This document shows, one piece after another, positions 25,335 through 33,555 of a stretch of 64,000 nucleotides of DNA. The notes beneath the pieces are model-generated. The model was not told where the DNA came from. It made no database searches and saw nothing but the letters and a program-made list of their open reading frames with translations. This stretch comes from Holothuria scabra (Eukaryota; Echinodermata; Holothuroidea; Aspidochirotida; Holothuriidae), in the NCBI GenBank assembly GCA_037179385.1, contig CM074179.1:2976001-3040000 (forward strand). The letters run 5' to 3'. The position numbers were made by a program, and so were the translations under genes. Numbering within the stretch: the first letter of the stretch is position 1; the number at the start of each line of letters is the position of its first letter.

Positions 25335-26400
25335 GTATTTCCCTTTTGTTGAATACAAAATATGGCTTTACAAAAAGTTTGCATCATGTGGTGACCATCG
25401 AGTGCTTGGGCCTGTGGAGTGCACACCAACAATAACATAAAGTGTAAAAATCTTGAAATGACAATGCTCTTAGGTGTGCATCTGACGGTTCTCTGCAGTA
25501 TACATGTACAATGAGTTAATTTTTAAGTTTGTAGTTCAAGGCCTCGGCCTACACGTCATTACTTACTGCTCTAAGAAAATGCATGAAAGATATAAGGAAC
25601 AAGATAACATAAGCCACAAAACTAAACACAACATTCCAAAGAATGATCCATAAGGTATAACTATGAGTGCATATTTGAGTAATTTACTACCAGTATAAAA
25701 TCAAACTTATTTCATCCTGAAAGATAATGAAGTGAGAATTTACATTCACATCTTTTGGTAAATGAAAGAAAACTGCTGCTGAAAAATCAATTGTCTGACT
25801 GGTCAGGTTTTGGCAGTAGACAGGTCTTTGGGGGGACCTGGTCAATGCTTGGGAACCAACTGGTTAGGGTTGAACTGATCATACAGACTCCTATATAACC
25901 ATCCACTCAACTTGGAGTTAGTTTCAGTTCACTACACAGTATGATGTCATTAGTTTTGACTTGACCACATGAATGAAATCTTAGGCTAAGCTAACTTTGG
26001 AATTAGGCTAGGCCTTAGGTCTAGCTTTAGAGCACCAAATGAAAAGCTTTCCTAACACTCAGTAATTTGTACCTTATCTTGTGGTTTGCCAAACCTGGAA
26101 CCAACTATTTGTATTGTACTAATAGGGAATGATCAATTTTACTTTGGTCCGTTAGTTACAGTACCTAGCCTCAACTTAAGCTAGCTAGGCTAAGCTGACA
26201 CAGTCAGCCTATGCTATAGTATTGCATTCACACCGGCTTACACAGCAGTACAGTAGTACAATTGCATGCTTTCTCAGTTCTACCATGCAAAACCGCAGTG
26301 CAGACATGATACAGTACGAATTCAACCAATTCAACACAGTAAACGACCTGCTGTTTCGCATATAAGAACAAAACGGATGCATGTTGACAGACATTTAAAC
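25335..26400. other. Non-coding interval with TAGGCC-type low complexity
   Basis: AT-rich sequence. From about 25980 to 26210 it repeats short words such as TAGGCTAGGCCTTAGG and CTAGCTAGGCTAAGC, like 62.2-62.9 and 63.2 kb. No gene seen. Confidence 0.5.
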
Positions 26401-26478
26401 GACACGTTCTACACAACTTTTACGCGGATTTTCATGTTTTGCGGCCTTCGATGGTTTTCTAAATCAATGTATACTTAC

Positions 26479-26660
26479 GACAAATTAAATCGAGTTCTTA
26501 TTCCTGGAGAATATATCGCCTTAGTCGAAACGTTTCCGATTCAAATGGTGAAAATTCCGTGGCGTGTCTTGTCCTCGAAGTCGGACCTTTGAAGTGCATT
26601 GGCGTGAACATACACCGTTGTACCGTGGGAACGGAGTTATTCGTGGGAATAAGTTGGACA
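26479..26660 (-). other. RBPJ: Candidate RBPJ non-coding first exon
   Basis: Minus-strand sequence ending at a consensus donor (GTAAGTATAC) whose first base is 26478. It has no frame continuous with the RBPJ start exon, fitting a 5' UTR exon. The upstream limit is arbitrary because no TATA box or initiator was convincing. Splicing to 13602 would make a 12.9-kb intron. It could instead belong to another gene, such as the one with the possible last exon at 20981. Confidence 0.3.
26624..26649 (+). promoter_or_regulatory. Tandem pair of exact CSL/RBPJ sites (CGTGGGAA)
   Basis: CGTGGGAA occurs at 26624-26631 and 26642-26649 in the same orientation, 18 bp start to start. A third near-match, CGTGGGGA, lies on the minus strand at 26677-26684. 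These are the high-affinity sequence of the protein encoded next door. The tandem arrangement differs from the head-to-head Su(H) paired site. Confidence 0.5.
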
Positions 26661-26998
26661 TGTCTAAGACACACACTCCCCACGGAAACTAGTCAATATC
26701 ACATTTAACACACATTTCCTGAGAAAGTAATTTCAAATTTGACGGCCTATGTGAATGAGAACTAATCATTCCTCCCTGCTACATATTACGATCATCATCA
26801 TATACCAGGAAATTCCGTTATTTGTAACGTTAGGTTCAGGATGACACACGCCCATCGATTAGATACAACAGCTAATTTGCATAGAGATTTCCCAGGCCAG
26901 GCAATGCAGGAGGTACGGGAATAGTCCATTTTCGCTGTAGGGAAAAACAAACGGCTTTGTTTACAGTCTGACTTGGTAAACAAAGACGAATAGAAGCG

Positions 26999-27149
26999 AT
27001 GCGAGGAGGACACTTAAGGTCACAGCAGAACAGTGAAGAGGAACATTCATGGAATGAATGTGAATTACTTCCTTCCCTCAAGGACCAAACCAAACTATGG
27101 AATATGAAAAAAATCAAACAAATCTTCCCAAAACGTTACACTCCAAGAC
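26999..27149 (+). CDS. Candidate first coding exon of a divergent plus-strand gene
   Basis: ATG at 26999 opens a frame of 50 codons (MRGGHLRSQQNSEEEHSWNE at the start, IKQIFPKRYTPRL at the end) that reaches a strong donor, GTAAGTG, one base into a codon. Charged, protein-like composition and a position in the CpG-richer block favour a real exon. A possible next exon at 27310-27358 (acceptor CCTATGCAATCACAG, donor GTAAGTATGG) joins in phase and stays open for 49 bases. No homologue is recognised, so chance is not excluded. Confidence 0.25.
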
Positions 27150-27309
27150 TGAGTAAGTGTTTACTTTAAAACTCTGTAAGGTCCCCTCATAACTGTCTTG
27201 TTTATTTGTTGGGTACGGGGTAAACTTGAACAGCACTTAGCGGTCTAACAAAGAACGCCTTTAACGTGTCCACATCATATAGGTAGTGATTCTCCTATGC
27301 AATCACAGG

Positions 27310-27358
27310 AGTTACACGTATTTGTAATGCGGCGAGACTGGAAATGACCTCTGCCTTG
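27310..27358 (+). CDS. Weak candidate second exon of the divergent gene
   Basis: 49-bp segment between AATCACAG and GTAAGT. Joined to the candidate exon at 26999 it reads RVTRICNAARLEMTSAL with no stop. The phase match and CpG-rich setting are the only support. Confidence 0.15.
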
Positions 27359-27911
27359 TAAGTATGGTTTTCAAGGCCAGCTCTGGAATTTATGGAATGG
27401 TTTGCTCTGCTGCGCCTGAAAAGAACCTGTTTTGGCTGATCAAAGACGAGAGGGGAAAAAATACTTTAAGTGGTTGAATATGCTATTCAGAAGCACAGAT
27501 GATTTTCCGATTCAATTCAACATGCTTGAAAAACAGGAAATCGGCATTGTGTCACTTGAAGGCCGATAGAGTTCATCATTATAATAAAGGTAAACGACGC
27601 AGCCTCGCAGCGAAAAAGTAATACACAGTCCCAGGAATTTAGGTCAAACTTCGAGAATAAAAAGCAGACGACATCACACGATGCCTGGAAACTATTGAAA
27701 TCTCCATTTCCTCACATGAAAAACGAAAAGATAGTACTTAGCCAAAATGCTGATGGGAAAACACAATCATGCCCTCATGACTTACATGGGACATGTGCAA
27801 TTTTGCCCGATTCTGTGGTTAGAAGGTTCTGCGGTTAGAATTAAGGTGCAGGCATTTAATTGGTTACACAACCAGTGGGGGTATTGGGGGTGGCAGGGCC
27901 CGGTAAAAATT

Positions 27912-28145
27912 CCAGTTGACCAATTCAACTGGGTTGAACTGGGACCCAGTTGTACCCAGCTGGTCTTGTTCCAAATCCCATATAAAACCAACTGGGTTGA
28001 ACTGGGTTACCAGCTTTCAACTGGATTGTACATTCAACCCAGTTGAATTTGTTCCAATTCCCATATTAGATTAACTGGGTTTAGCTGGTTTCTAACTGGG
28101 TTCTAACTGGATCCAGTTGAACCCAGTTTAACTGGTTTGAACTGG
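27912..28145. repeat. AACTGG / CCAGTT dense block
   Basis: About 235 bp holding ten AACTGG and five CCAGTT words, often as AACTGGGTTGAACTGGG-like runs in both orientations with uneven spacing. It is too irregular for a simple microsatellite and can fold extensively on itself. Related motifs are used by CP2/Grainyhead-type factors, but function is unknown. Confidence 0.75.
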
Positions 28146-28243
28146 AATTTTGACCAGGAGGAGAGGGAAGCCTTTACCACTCAAAGTTTGTTCTCTTCCC
28201 CTAGTTGTACCTTACAAGTAAGGTCAGTTAGTAGTTAGTTTAT

Positions 28244-28277
28244 CCCCCCCCCCCCCAAAAAAAAAAAAAAAAAAAAT
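28244..28277 (+). repeat. Poly-C followed by poly-A tract
   Basis: 13 C followed by 21 A, a simple-sequence tract without gene content. Confidence 0.9.
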
Positions 28278-28694
28278 TGACAAACCATCATTTTCATTTG
28301 CCCTCAGTTTGCCCCACCTCCAAAGTTTTGATATCCTGGCACTGCCTTTGGACACAGCATCTTTTATTCAAGTTCACTCAATTCAAAGTTGAAGGGGGGG
28401 GGGGTTCTTTTAGTTTTGAAAAGGGGCAGTGAGTTCAAGTGGCTGACGAGCCCTTTTTCCTCCTAGTTATGTTTACTGTGTCAATCCTGCCAGCCTGAAT
28501 GACTAATGTAAATGAAGTGATGACATAGCCATATTGGCTAGGCTGGCTAGGGTCCACTGGGGGAGGGGAGTGATGGGGAAAAAAAGAGAAGCCCACCTCT
28601 GGAGAAAACTGTGGCTCCTACCCAAGAAAATGGAACTATTTTGTTATTACAATTATTTTTTTTCACATGGAATTACGACCCTTTTAAAACCTGT

Positions 28695-28900
28695 TTAGTT
28701 AGATGGAGTTTTACGGCTCAGTTTCCAACCAATTGGCTCAAGTCCGGCCCGCCACGGCTGTTTTTCCAGTTATGGCTCACTGGCTTGTTTTCCCTACTCC
28801 ACTGTTAATGCTGAGCACCAAGCACAATGGCAGAAGGCTCCATTTTTAGAGTCTTCGGTATGACCGGACCAGGACTTGAACTCCCGACCTCCCTATTTAA
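28695..28900 (-). mobile_element. tRNA-derived SINE, copy 1
   Basis: Minus-strand SINE. Its 3' tail ends in CTAACTAA-type sequence at the left (plus TTAGTTAGATGG). The body contains the conserved GCTCAGTTTCCAACCAATTGG and CTTGTTTTCCCTACTCCA segments. The tRNA-like head retains a B-box-like stretch (minus GGGAGTTCAAGTC) but has lost the A box. Other copies: 35847, 38068, 42902, 50058, 51723, 54793. Confidence 0.8.
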
Positions 28901-29245
28901 TCCTAATTTCTACGATTTTTTTCTTACTAGAGCACATGTTTGTCCTGAATTTTTAAGGTTGCCCATTTTGTGGGGATAGTTTGATTCCAGACTGGCCATC
29001 TCATATATCAGTGTATTGTACCTTACATGCAAGATAAAGGCCGCATGGCCAAGGGAGGGAGTTAGGTTAGGAAAAAAGCTTTACCACCTCCACAATAAGA
29101 GTCAAAGTTACCAAGCTTTGCCACCTCCACAATAAGAGGCAAAGTTACCAATTGGTTATCACATTCCCTCCTTTTCCTAACCAAATATATTTTGGCCTCC
29201 CCCAAACCTATTTTGCATAATCTATTATGTTATCTCGCTGCAGGC

Positions 29246-29413
29246 CTGGTTCAATGGAGTATTTCCTCATCAATTAATCATGATACCAGAAGTGGAATCT
29301 CATGACAAAAACAGGTTGGAAGATCTTCTAGACTCATTCACACTTACATCACTGGTTGGCACAGAACATGCGCAGGAAGACTTGCGAGCACATTCCATTT
29401 TGTGTGTGCAATG
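29246..29413 (+). CDS. Possible coding exon, unidentified
   Basis: After a splice-acceptor-like CTCGCTGCAG, the plus strand is open for 55 codons (AWFNGVFPHQLIMIPEVESH, then DKNRLEDLLDSFTLTSL and GTEHAQEDLRAHS) to TGA at about 29413. Composition is strikingly protein-like, with acidic and leucine-rich runs. The frame is also open upstream to a TAA near 29183, so it could be a transposon ORF remnant. No donor, poly-A signal or homologue supports a complete exon. Confidence 0.22.
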
Positions 29414-29824
29414 ATCTTGCAATTCTTTGCAACCAGAATGTAGACGAATTAGAATTTACATATCATTGTGACAAAATGTATGCCTACCTCATCAACTCTG
29501 TTGCTAAGCAGCTGTGATGTCATTTGTTTATAAACATGAATGAGTGTATATAGGATTGAATTTGGGTAAAGCTCTAGGGCCAAAATTATCCCCGCAGAAG
29601 ATTTCGGTTTCAATAGTGGTGTTGTAATCGTGGCCAACCTCAAATAGAAGCTTGTAACAACTACATGTATGGAGGCCTCAAATCTGGAGATTCAGAGGCA
29701 AGCCTGGATTATAACACTGATTAACTTATTCAGCTGTCCTCATCTAACCTCAGCATAAATGTCCCTCTTCCCACAATCAGTTTTAAAGGGGCATATTGAG
29801 TAAATATCATTCCCATGGTACAGA

Positions 29825-30299
29825 CAGTGGAGTAGCTAGGGAAGGGTGCCAAGTTGCCCCAGGTGCCACCCCTAAGGGGTGCCAAATCAACACCATATAA
29901 AAATTGTCGACTTCCTATTTGCCATCAACATGATAATTTAGGGTTTGCTCTGTAGTCCCCCATTTAGCATAATTTGTCTCATTAGTTCCCCATCTCATTG
30001 GTCTCCCTATTATTATTTCGTCTTATTGGTCCCCCATCTCATTGGTCTCCCGTCTCATTAGTCCCCGGGTTAGGGTTAGTCCCGCGGGTTAGGGTTAGTC
30101 CCGCGGGTTAGGGTTTAAGGTTAGGGGATTGCAATGAGGCGGGGGACTATTGACACAGAGGAATATTGAGATGGGGGACTATAGACATTATCCTGTAATT
30201 ATTTAGCAAATTTCATCCTTTCGAGTTATCTAGATATTCATCCGTTGGTGCCAGTTTCTTTTCTTGTCCCCGGCACCACAAATCCTAGTTATGCCACTG
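29825..30299. mobile_element. DNA-transposon-like repeat with CAGTGG inverted ends
   Basis: 475-bp segment starting CAGTGGAGTAGCTAGG and ending, in reverse complement, CAGTGGCATAACTAGG (13 of 16 matches). No clear target duplication. The interior repeats CCCATCTCATTGGTC-type phrases and contains a short TTAGGG-bearing repeat at 30061-30125. Confidence 0.6.
30061..30125 (+). repeat. Short telomere-like TTAGGG repeat inside a transposon
   Basis: A 19-bp unit built of GTCCCGCGGGTTAGGGTTA repeats about two and a half times. TTAGGGTT is the animal telomere motif, but the intervening CCCGCGG shows this is a transposon-internal repeat rather than a true telomeric tract. Confidence 0.7.
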
Positions 30300-30309
30300 C
30301 TGTGTTTGC

Positions 30310-30545
30310 TAATTTTTAATTTGTTCCCCAGACTGTAATGGCTTTGTGTATCATTTGAAAATGTGCTTGGTCACAAACTTTTGAAAACTGAATTGAATTG
30401 TTAATTCTTCACTCTTGAAATAAAGAGGATTGTCCAAATTTGACCATAAGTTTGTCATTAGTATGTGAAAGAAAATTTACAGGTTGGAAAAAATTAAGAG
30501 AACTTCATGAACCACCTTGATGTACCACTTTAACATTTTTTGAAA
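30310..30545 (-). repeat. Interspersed repeat family A copy
   Basis: Same orientation as 10000-10270; shares GTGCTTGGTCACAAACTTTTG-like, GAATTGAATTG and TTTGTCATTAGTATGTGAAAG segments. Confidence 0.5.
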
Positions 30546-30950
30546 CAGGGCTCAGGACTCACTGAGCCTGCAATATCCCCTTATCCCAATCTTTTTACAG
30601 CAAATCCTAGACTGAACTCACAATTTTTTTTCCAATACCAGATTTAATTGGTGCTTACATCTAGAACACAAAGCTAAGGTAAGGGGAGGTAGGCATTAGG
30701 TGAAGGCATAGACCCTTTACCAAATACTAATTACAGAGAATTGTGGGAAAGGTTTTTGGTATAGTGTCATGTTTGCCTATGGCATTTTATGGTAGCCAAA
30801 AGTACCTGGGCACACCAATAATTTGTCCACAATCTTTTGTAATTACTATTTTAAGAAGTGTCTTTGGGAGAATAGGTCAAAAGTGAAGTGTAATGGTGTC
30901 TTTTCAGTCAAGCTTCCAGCTCCCAGAATATAGTCTAATGAACTTGGAGT

Positions 30951-31968
30951 CAGTGGCGTGACCAAGGGGGACCAGGGGTGGGCACGTGCCCCCCCCTGAA
31001 AAATTGTGCGCCCCCGTGTGCCCCCAAAATGAGATTTGAGATATTTTAAAAAACGACATGCCTTCTTTAGTCAGAGTGTGACTATGAAAATATTTAAGAT
31101 TGGATTCTTCTTTTGACGAGAAAAGGCAGTAATTTTCATACTTTTCAACTAATAATTCGCAAAAACACCTGGAAAATGCCATTTGTGGCTGTATGAGGGG
31201 TTGCGTCGTTCAAAAATTTCTGCACAATTCCAACTTCGCTAACTGATGGTGGCGCATAGCTCATGTAACCGTTCAAGCAGGATTATATAGGCGTACATTT
31301 TTTCCTTAAGAAAATCACATCTAACAGCTTTCTCTTTCTCTTTCGAGTTCAGCTCTCCTTCTTCTAAATATCAGCTGGATCTGCTCTTGAAAGTTGTTTC
31401 ACTAGTTTTCTTACCAATAAATTCTTAATTGAAGTTGCACTGGAAGTTTTTTTTTTTTTTGAGACCAGTGTAAAGACAACAGAATAACCGTAAATAATTA
31501 CCTGAATACCTAACAAACCCCTCAAAACCCAGGAGCTTCCGGGGGCTTTGCCCCCTGGACCCCAACCGGGACACACATTGAACTGCCCATCAAATTCTTT
31601 TCTCAATAGTTCATCTCGCCCTTTTTCAAAAAGTCAGCCAGATCTGCACTTGGTAGTTGAATCACTTTTTTACAAAAACTTCTTACTGGAAGTTCCTCTG
31701 GAGGTATTTTTGAGACCAGAGTTAAGTCAATAGAAGAACACTTAAATTGGACTTGAGTGCCTCACAAACACGCTTAAACCCAGAAGCTTCCGGGGGCTAA
31801 GCACCCTGGCCCCCACCGGGGCTTTGCCCCTGGACCCCACCCGCTTAGCGTCATGCTTCGCGCTCGGTGGTGCCTATGGCGCCATGTGTGGAGTTTAACA
31901 GTGCCCCCCTGCAATATTGTTGTGCCACCCCAGTGCCCCCCAGAATGAAAAGTCTGGTGACGCTTCTG
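30951..31968. mobile_element. hAT-like element with CAGTGGCG end and 8-bp target duplication
   Basis: 1018-bp element. Left end CAGTGGCGTGACC, right end in reverse complement CAGAAGCGTCACC. Flanks CTTGGAGT (30943-30950) and CTTGCAGT (31969-31976) match at 7 of 8 bases. Inside is a diverged tandem duplication of roughly 250 bp, each half ending GCTTCCGGGGGCT. Long C runs occur near the left end. No transposase frame. Confidence 0.72.
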
Positions 31969-32151
31969 CTTGCAGTCATCCTGGCCCTATACTTCAAGGA
32001 TTGCTCTTGAAAATCAGGTGATCTATAAACAATTTCCTTCCGCAACTGTGAAATTTTCTTGTAGAAATAAAAAGAAAATCATGAGATTTACAAGTTTGTG
32101 GCCACTGCTTTTGCCCTTCAAACATTTTCTAATGAATATCTTTTTATGCAG

Positions 32152-32208
32152 TCTGCTCTCCATTATGAAATCACTTGTTTCCTCTTTATTCCCACAAATC
32201 TAATTGAG
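32152..32208 (+). CDS. Candidate 57-bp coding exon, unidentified
   Basis: Both splice signals are strong: acceptor AATATCTTTTTATGCAG and donor GAG then GTAAGTG. Between them one frame is open with exactly 19 codons, phase 0 at both ends (SALHYEITCFLFIPTNLIE). It may belong to a plus-strand gene with the candidates at 26999 and 29246, but phases between these were not established and no family is recognised. Confidence 0.3.
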
Positions 32209-32344
32209 GTAAGTGCATGGATCAGGTTTTGCTGAAGTGCCACAAGCATTATCTTTGCTGATTCAATGCACCAGTGTTTGCTCGTCTGGGGAGGGGTACA
32301 AGACTGAGGAGGGGAGGAACCCTGGTCTTTTAGAAACTTTTGTG

Positions 32345-32503
32345 TTATCAGAACACTCTCAGTGCAGTTCATGCTTTGTAAATAGAGCAGTGCTCTGTGT
32401 TGTTTTTAAATTGCTATAAATCAAAGGGCTGTGACAAAGTTCTGCAATTTTTTATAGACTACTACAAATATTATAGTTTGAGGTGAGAACTGACTGCTTT
32501 TAA
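32345..32503. mobile_element. TTAA-MITE family C, fragment
   Basis: Right half of the family: ACACTCTCAGTGCAGTTCAT, then diverged interior, ending GACTGCTTTTAA. Confidence 0.55.
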
Positions 32504-32734
32504 GATTATTCCTGATTGGAGTTTGGCATTTGCTGCCATTCAAGTGGATAAAAGCTACTTCTTCCCAATTTGGCCAAATGAACACCGGGTGAAAGGGCAA
32601 TATAGAAATGAGCTAGGTTTTTAATTTAATACAAAACTGATGGACCCATTAACAGATTGCCTGCCCCCAAGGGCTGCCAGCTGAGGGCTGATGGGAGAAA
32701 AGCATGAGTTGAGTGCCCCTTTTCTTCTTTCTTC

Positions 32735-33001
32735 AGCTTCTTTTTTTCATGTTTTTGTGCAAATAAGGGGGCAGGTGGTTGCCCCCTGCTCTGCCACTTG
32801 ATGCTGCCCATGCCTGTTCCCCCAGCTTCTTTTTTTCATGTTTTTGTGCAAATAAGGGAGCAGGTGGTTGCCCCCTGCTCTGCCACTTGATGCTGCCCAT
32901 GCCTGTTCCCCCAGCTTCTTTTTTTCATGTTTTTGTGCAAATAAGGGGGCAGGTGGTTGCCCCCTGCTCTGCCACTTGATGCTGCCCATGCCTGTTCCCC
33001 T
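32735..33001. repeat. 89-bp tandem repeat, three units
   Basis: Units start at 32735, 32824 and 32913 with AGCTTCTTTTTTTCATG and include GCAGGTGGTTGCCCCCTGC, itself a hairpin. Units are almost identical. 89 is not a multiple of three, so the mirrored frames on both strands are by-products. A C run follows at 33002. Confidence 0.92.
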
Positions 33002-33281
33002 CCCCCCCCCCCCCCCAAGGTTAAGTGTTCATTTAGTGCTTAACTACATGGGTGTGGGAAGAAGTATTGGAACAGTGTTGATCTAATTCACATGTCATCT
33101 GTGGCCTGCAAGCCACACACCACATGCTCAAATACAAAGCCTGTAGTTGGACAAGGAAGATGATTCCAGGTGGATGTATTGCAAGCACTCTTTGTGCACA
33201 CCATATACTGTTAAGTCATGGACGACAATTAACAACTTTAGTCAGTGAATGTTCCTACACTATTAGTAAAATGTTGAAAAA

Positions 33282-33555
33282 TCCAGTTCTCTCACCCCAA
33301 ACAGAACCAATTCTCTAAATTGTCTCAAATTCATCCTCATCCAGACACAATCTCAGTTTACATTGCTTCAGGGTGAGTATAGGAAAGCTTAATGTGTAAA
33401 ATCAAAACACTCTCAGTACAGTTAATACTGTGTAATATAAGCTTTGGTACTCTGCATTGTTTGCATTAGCAGTCAATCAAAAAGCTGAGCCAATTGAGAG
33501 TTTCTATCACCCCATACATGAAGAGTAGTTTGGGGTGAGAGGATTGGCCTTAAAG
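33282..33555. mobile_element. TTAA-MITE family C copy
   Basis: Starts CCAGTTCTCTCACCCC, carries the family interior (CAATCTCAGTTTACATTGC, GGTACTCTGCATTG) and ends GATTGGCCTTAAAG. Confidence 0.7.

Larger units (their letters stand above)
26400..27620. promoter_or_regulatory. CpG-richer block, candidate promoter region (RBPJ and possibly a divergent gene)
   Basis: CpG dinucleotides are clearly denser here than in surrounding sequence (about 21 in 26401-26660 by eye), and no transposon ends explain it. It holds two exact CSL sites, a minus-strand splice donor at 26478 and a plus-strand ATG frame ending at a splice donor at 27149. This would suit a bidirectional promoter about 13 kb upstream of the RBPJ start exon, but the link to RBPJ is inferred. 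Confidence 0.4.

Noticed and set aside
26266..26592. 108-codon plus-strand frame over the CpG-richer block
   Set aside because: No domain, no matching splice sites, and it overlaps the candidate promoter and minus-strand exon. Open length is within chance for a GC-richer stretch.
30061..30125. Interstitial telomere or chromosome fusion point
   Set aside because: Too short, interrupted by CCCGCGG, and contained within a transposon-like element.
32747..33086. Repeated proline-, histidine- and lysine-rich frames on both strands
   Set aside because: Produced by the 89-bp tandem repeat, whose length shifts frame at each unit.
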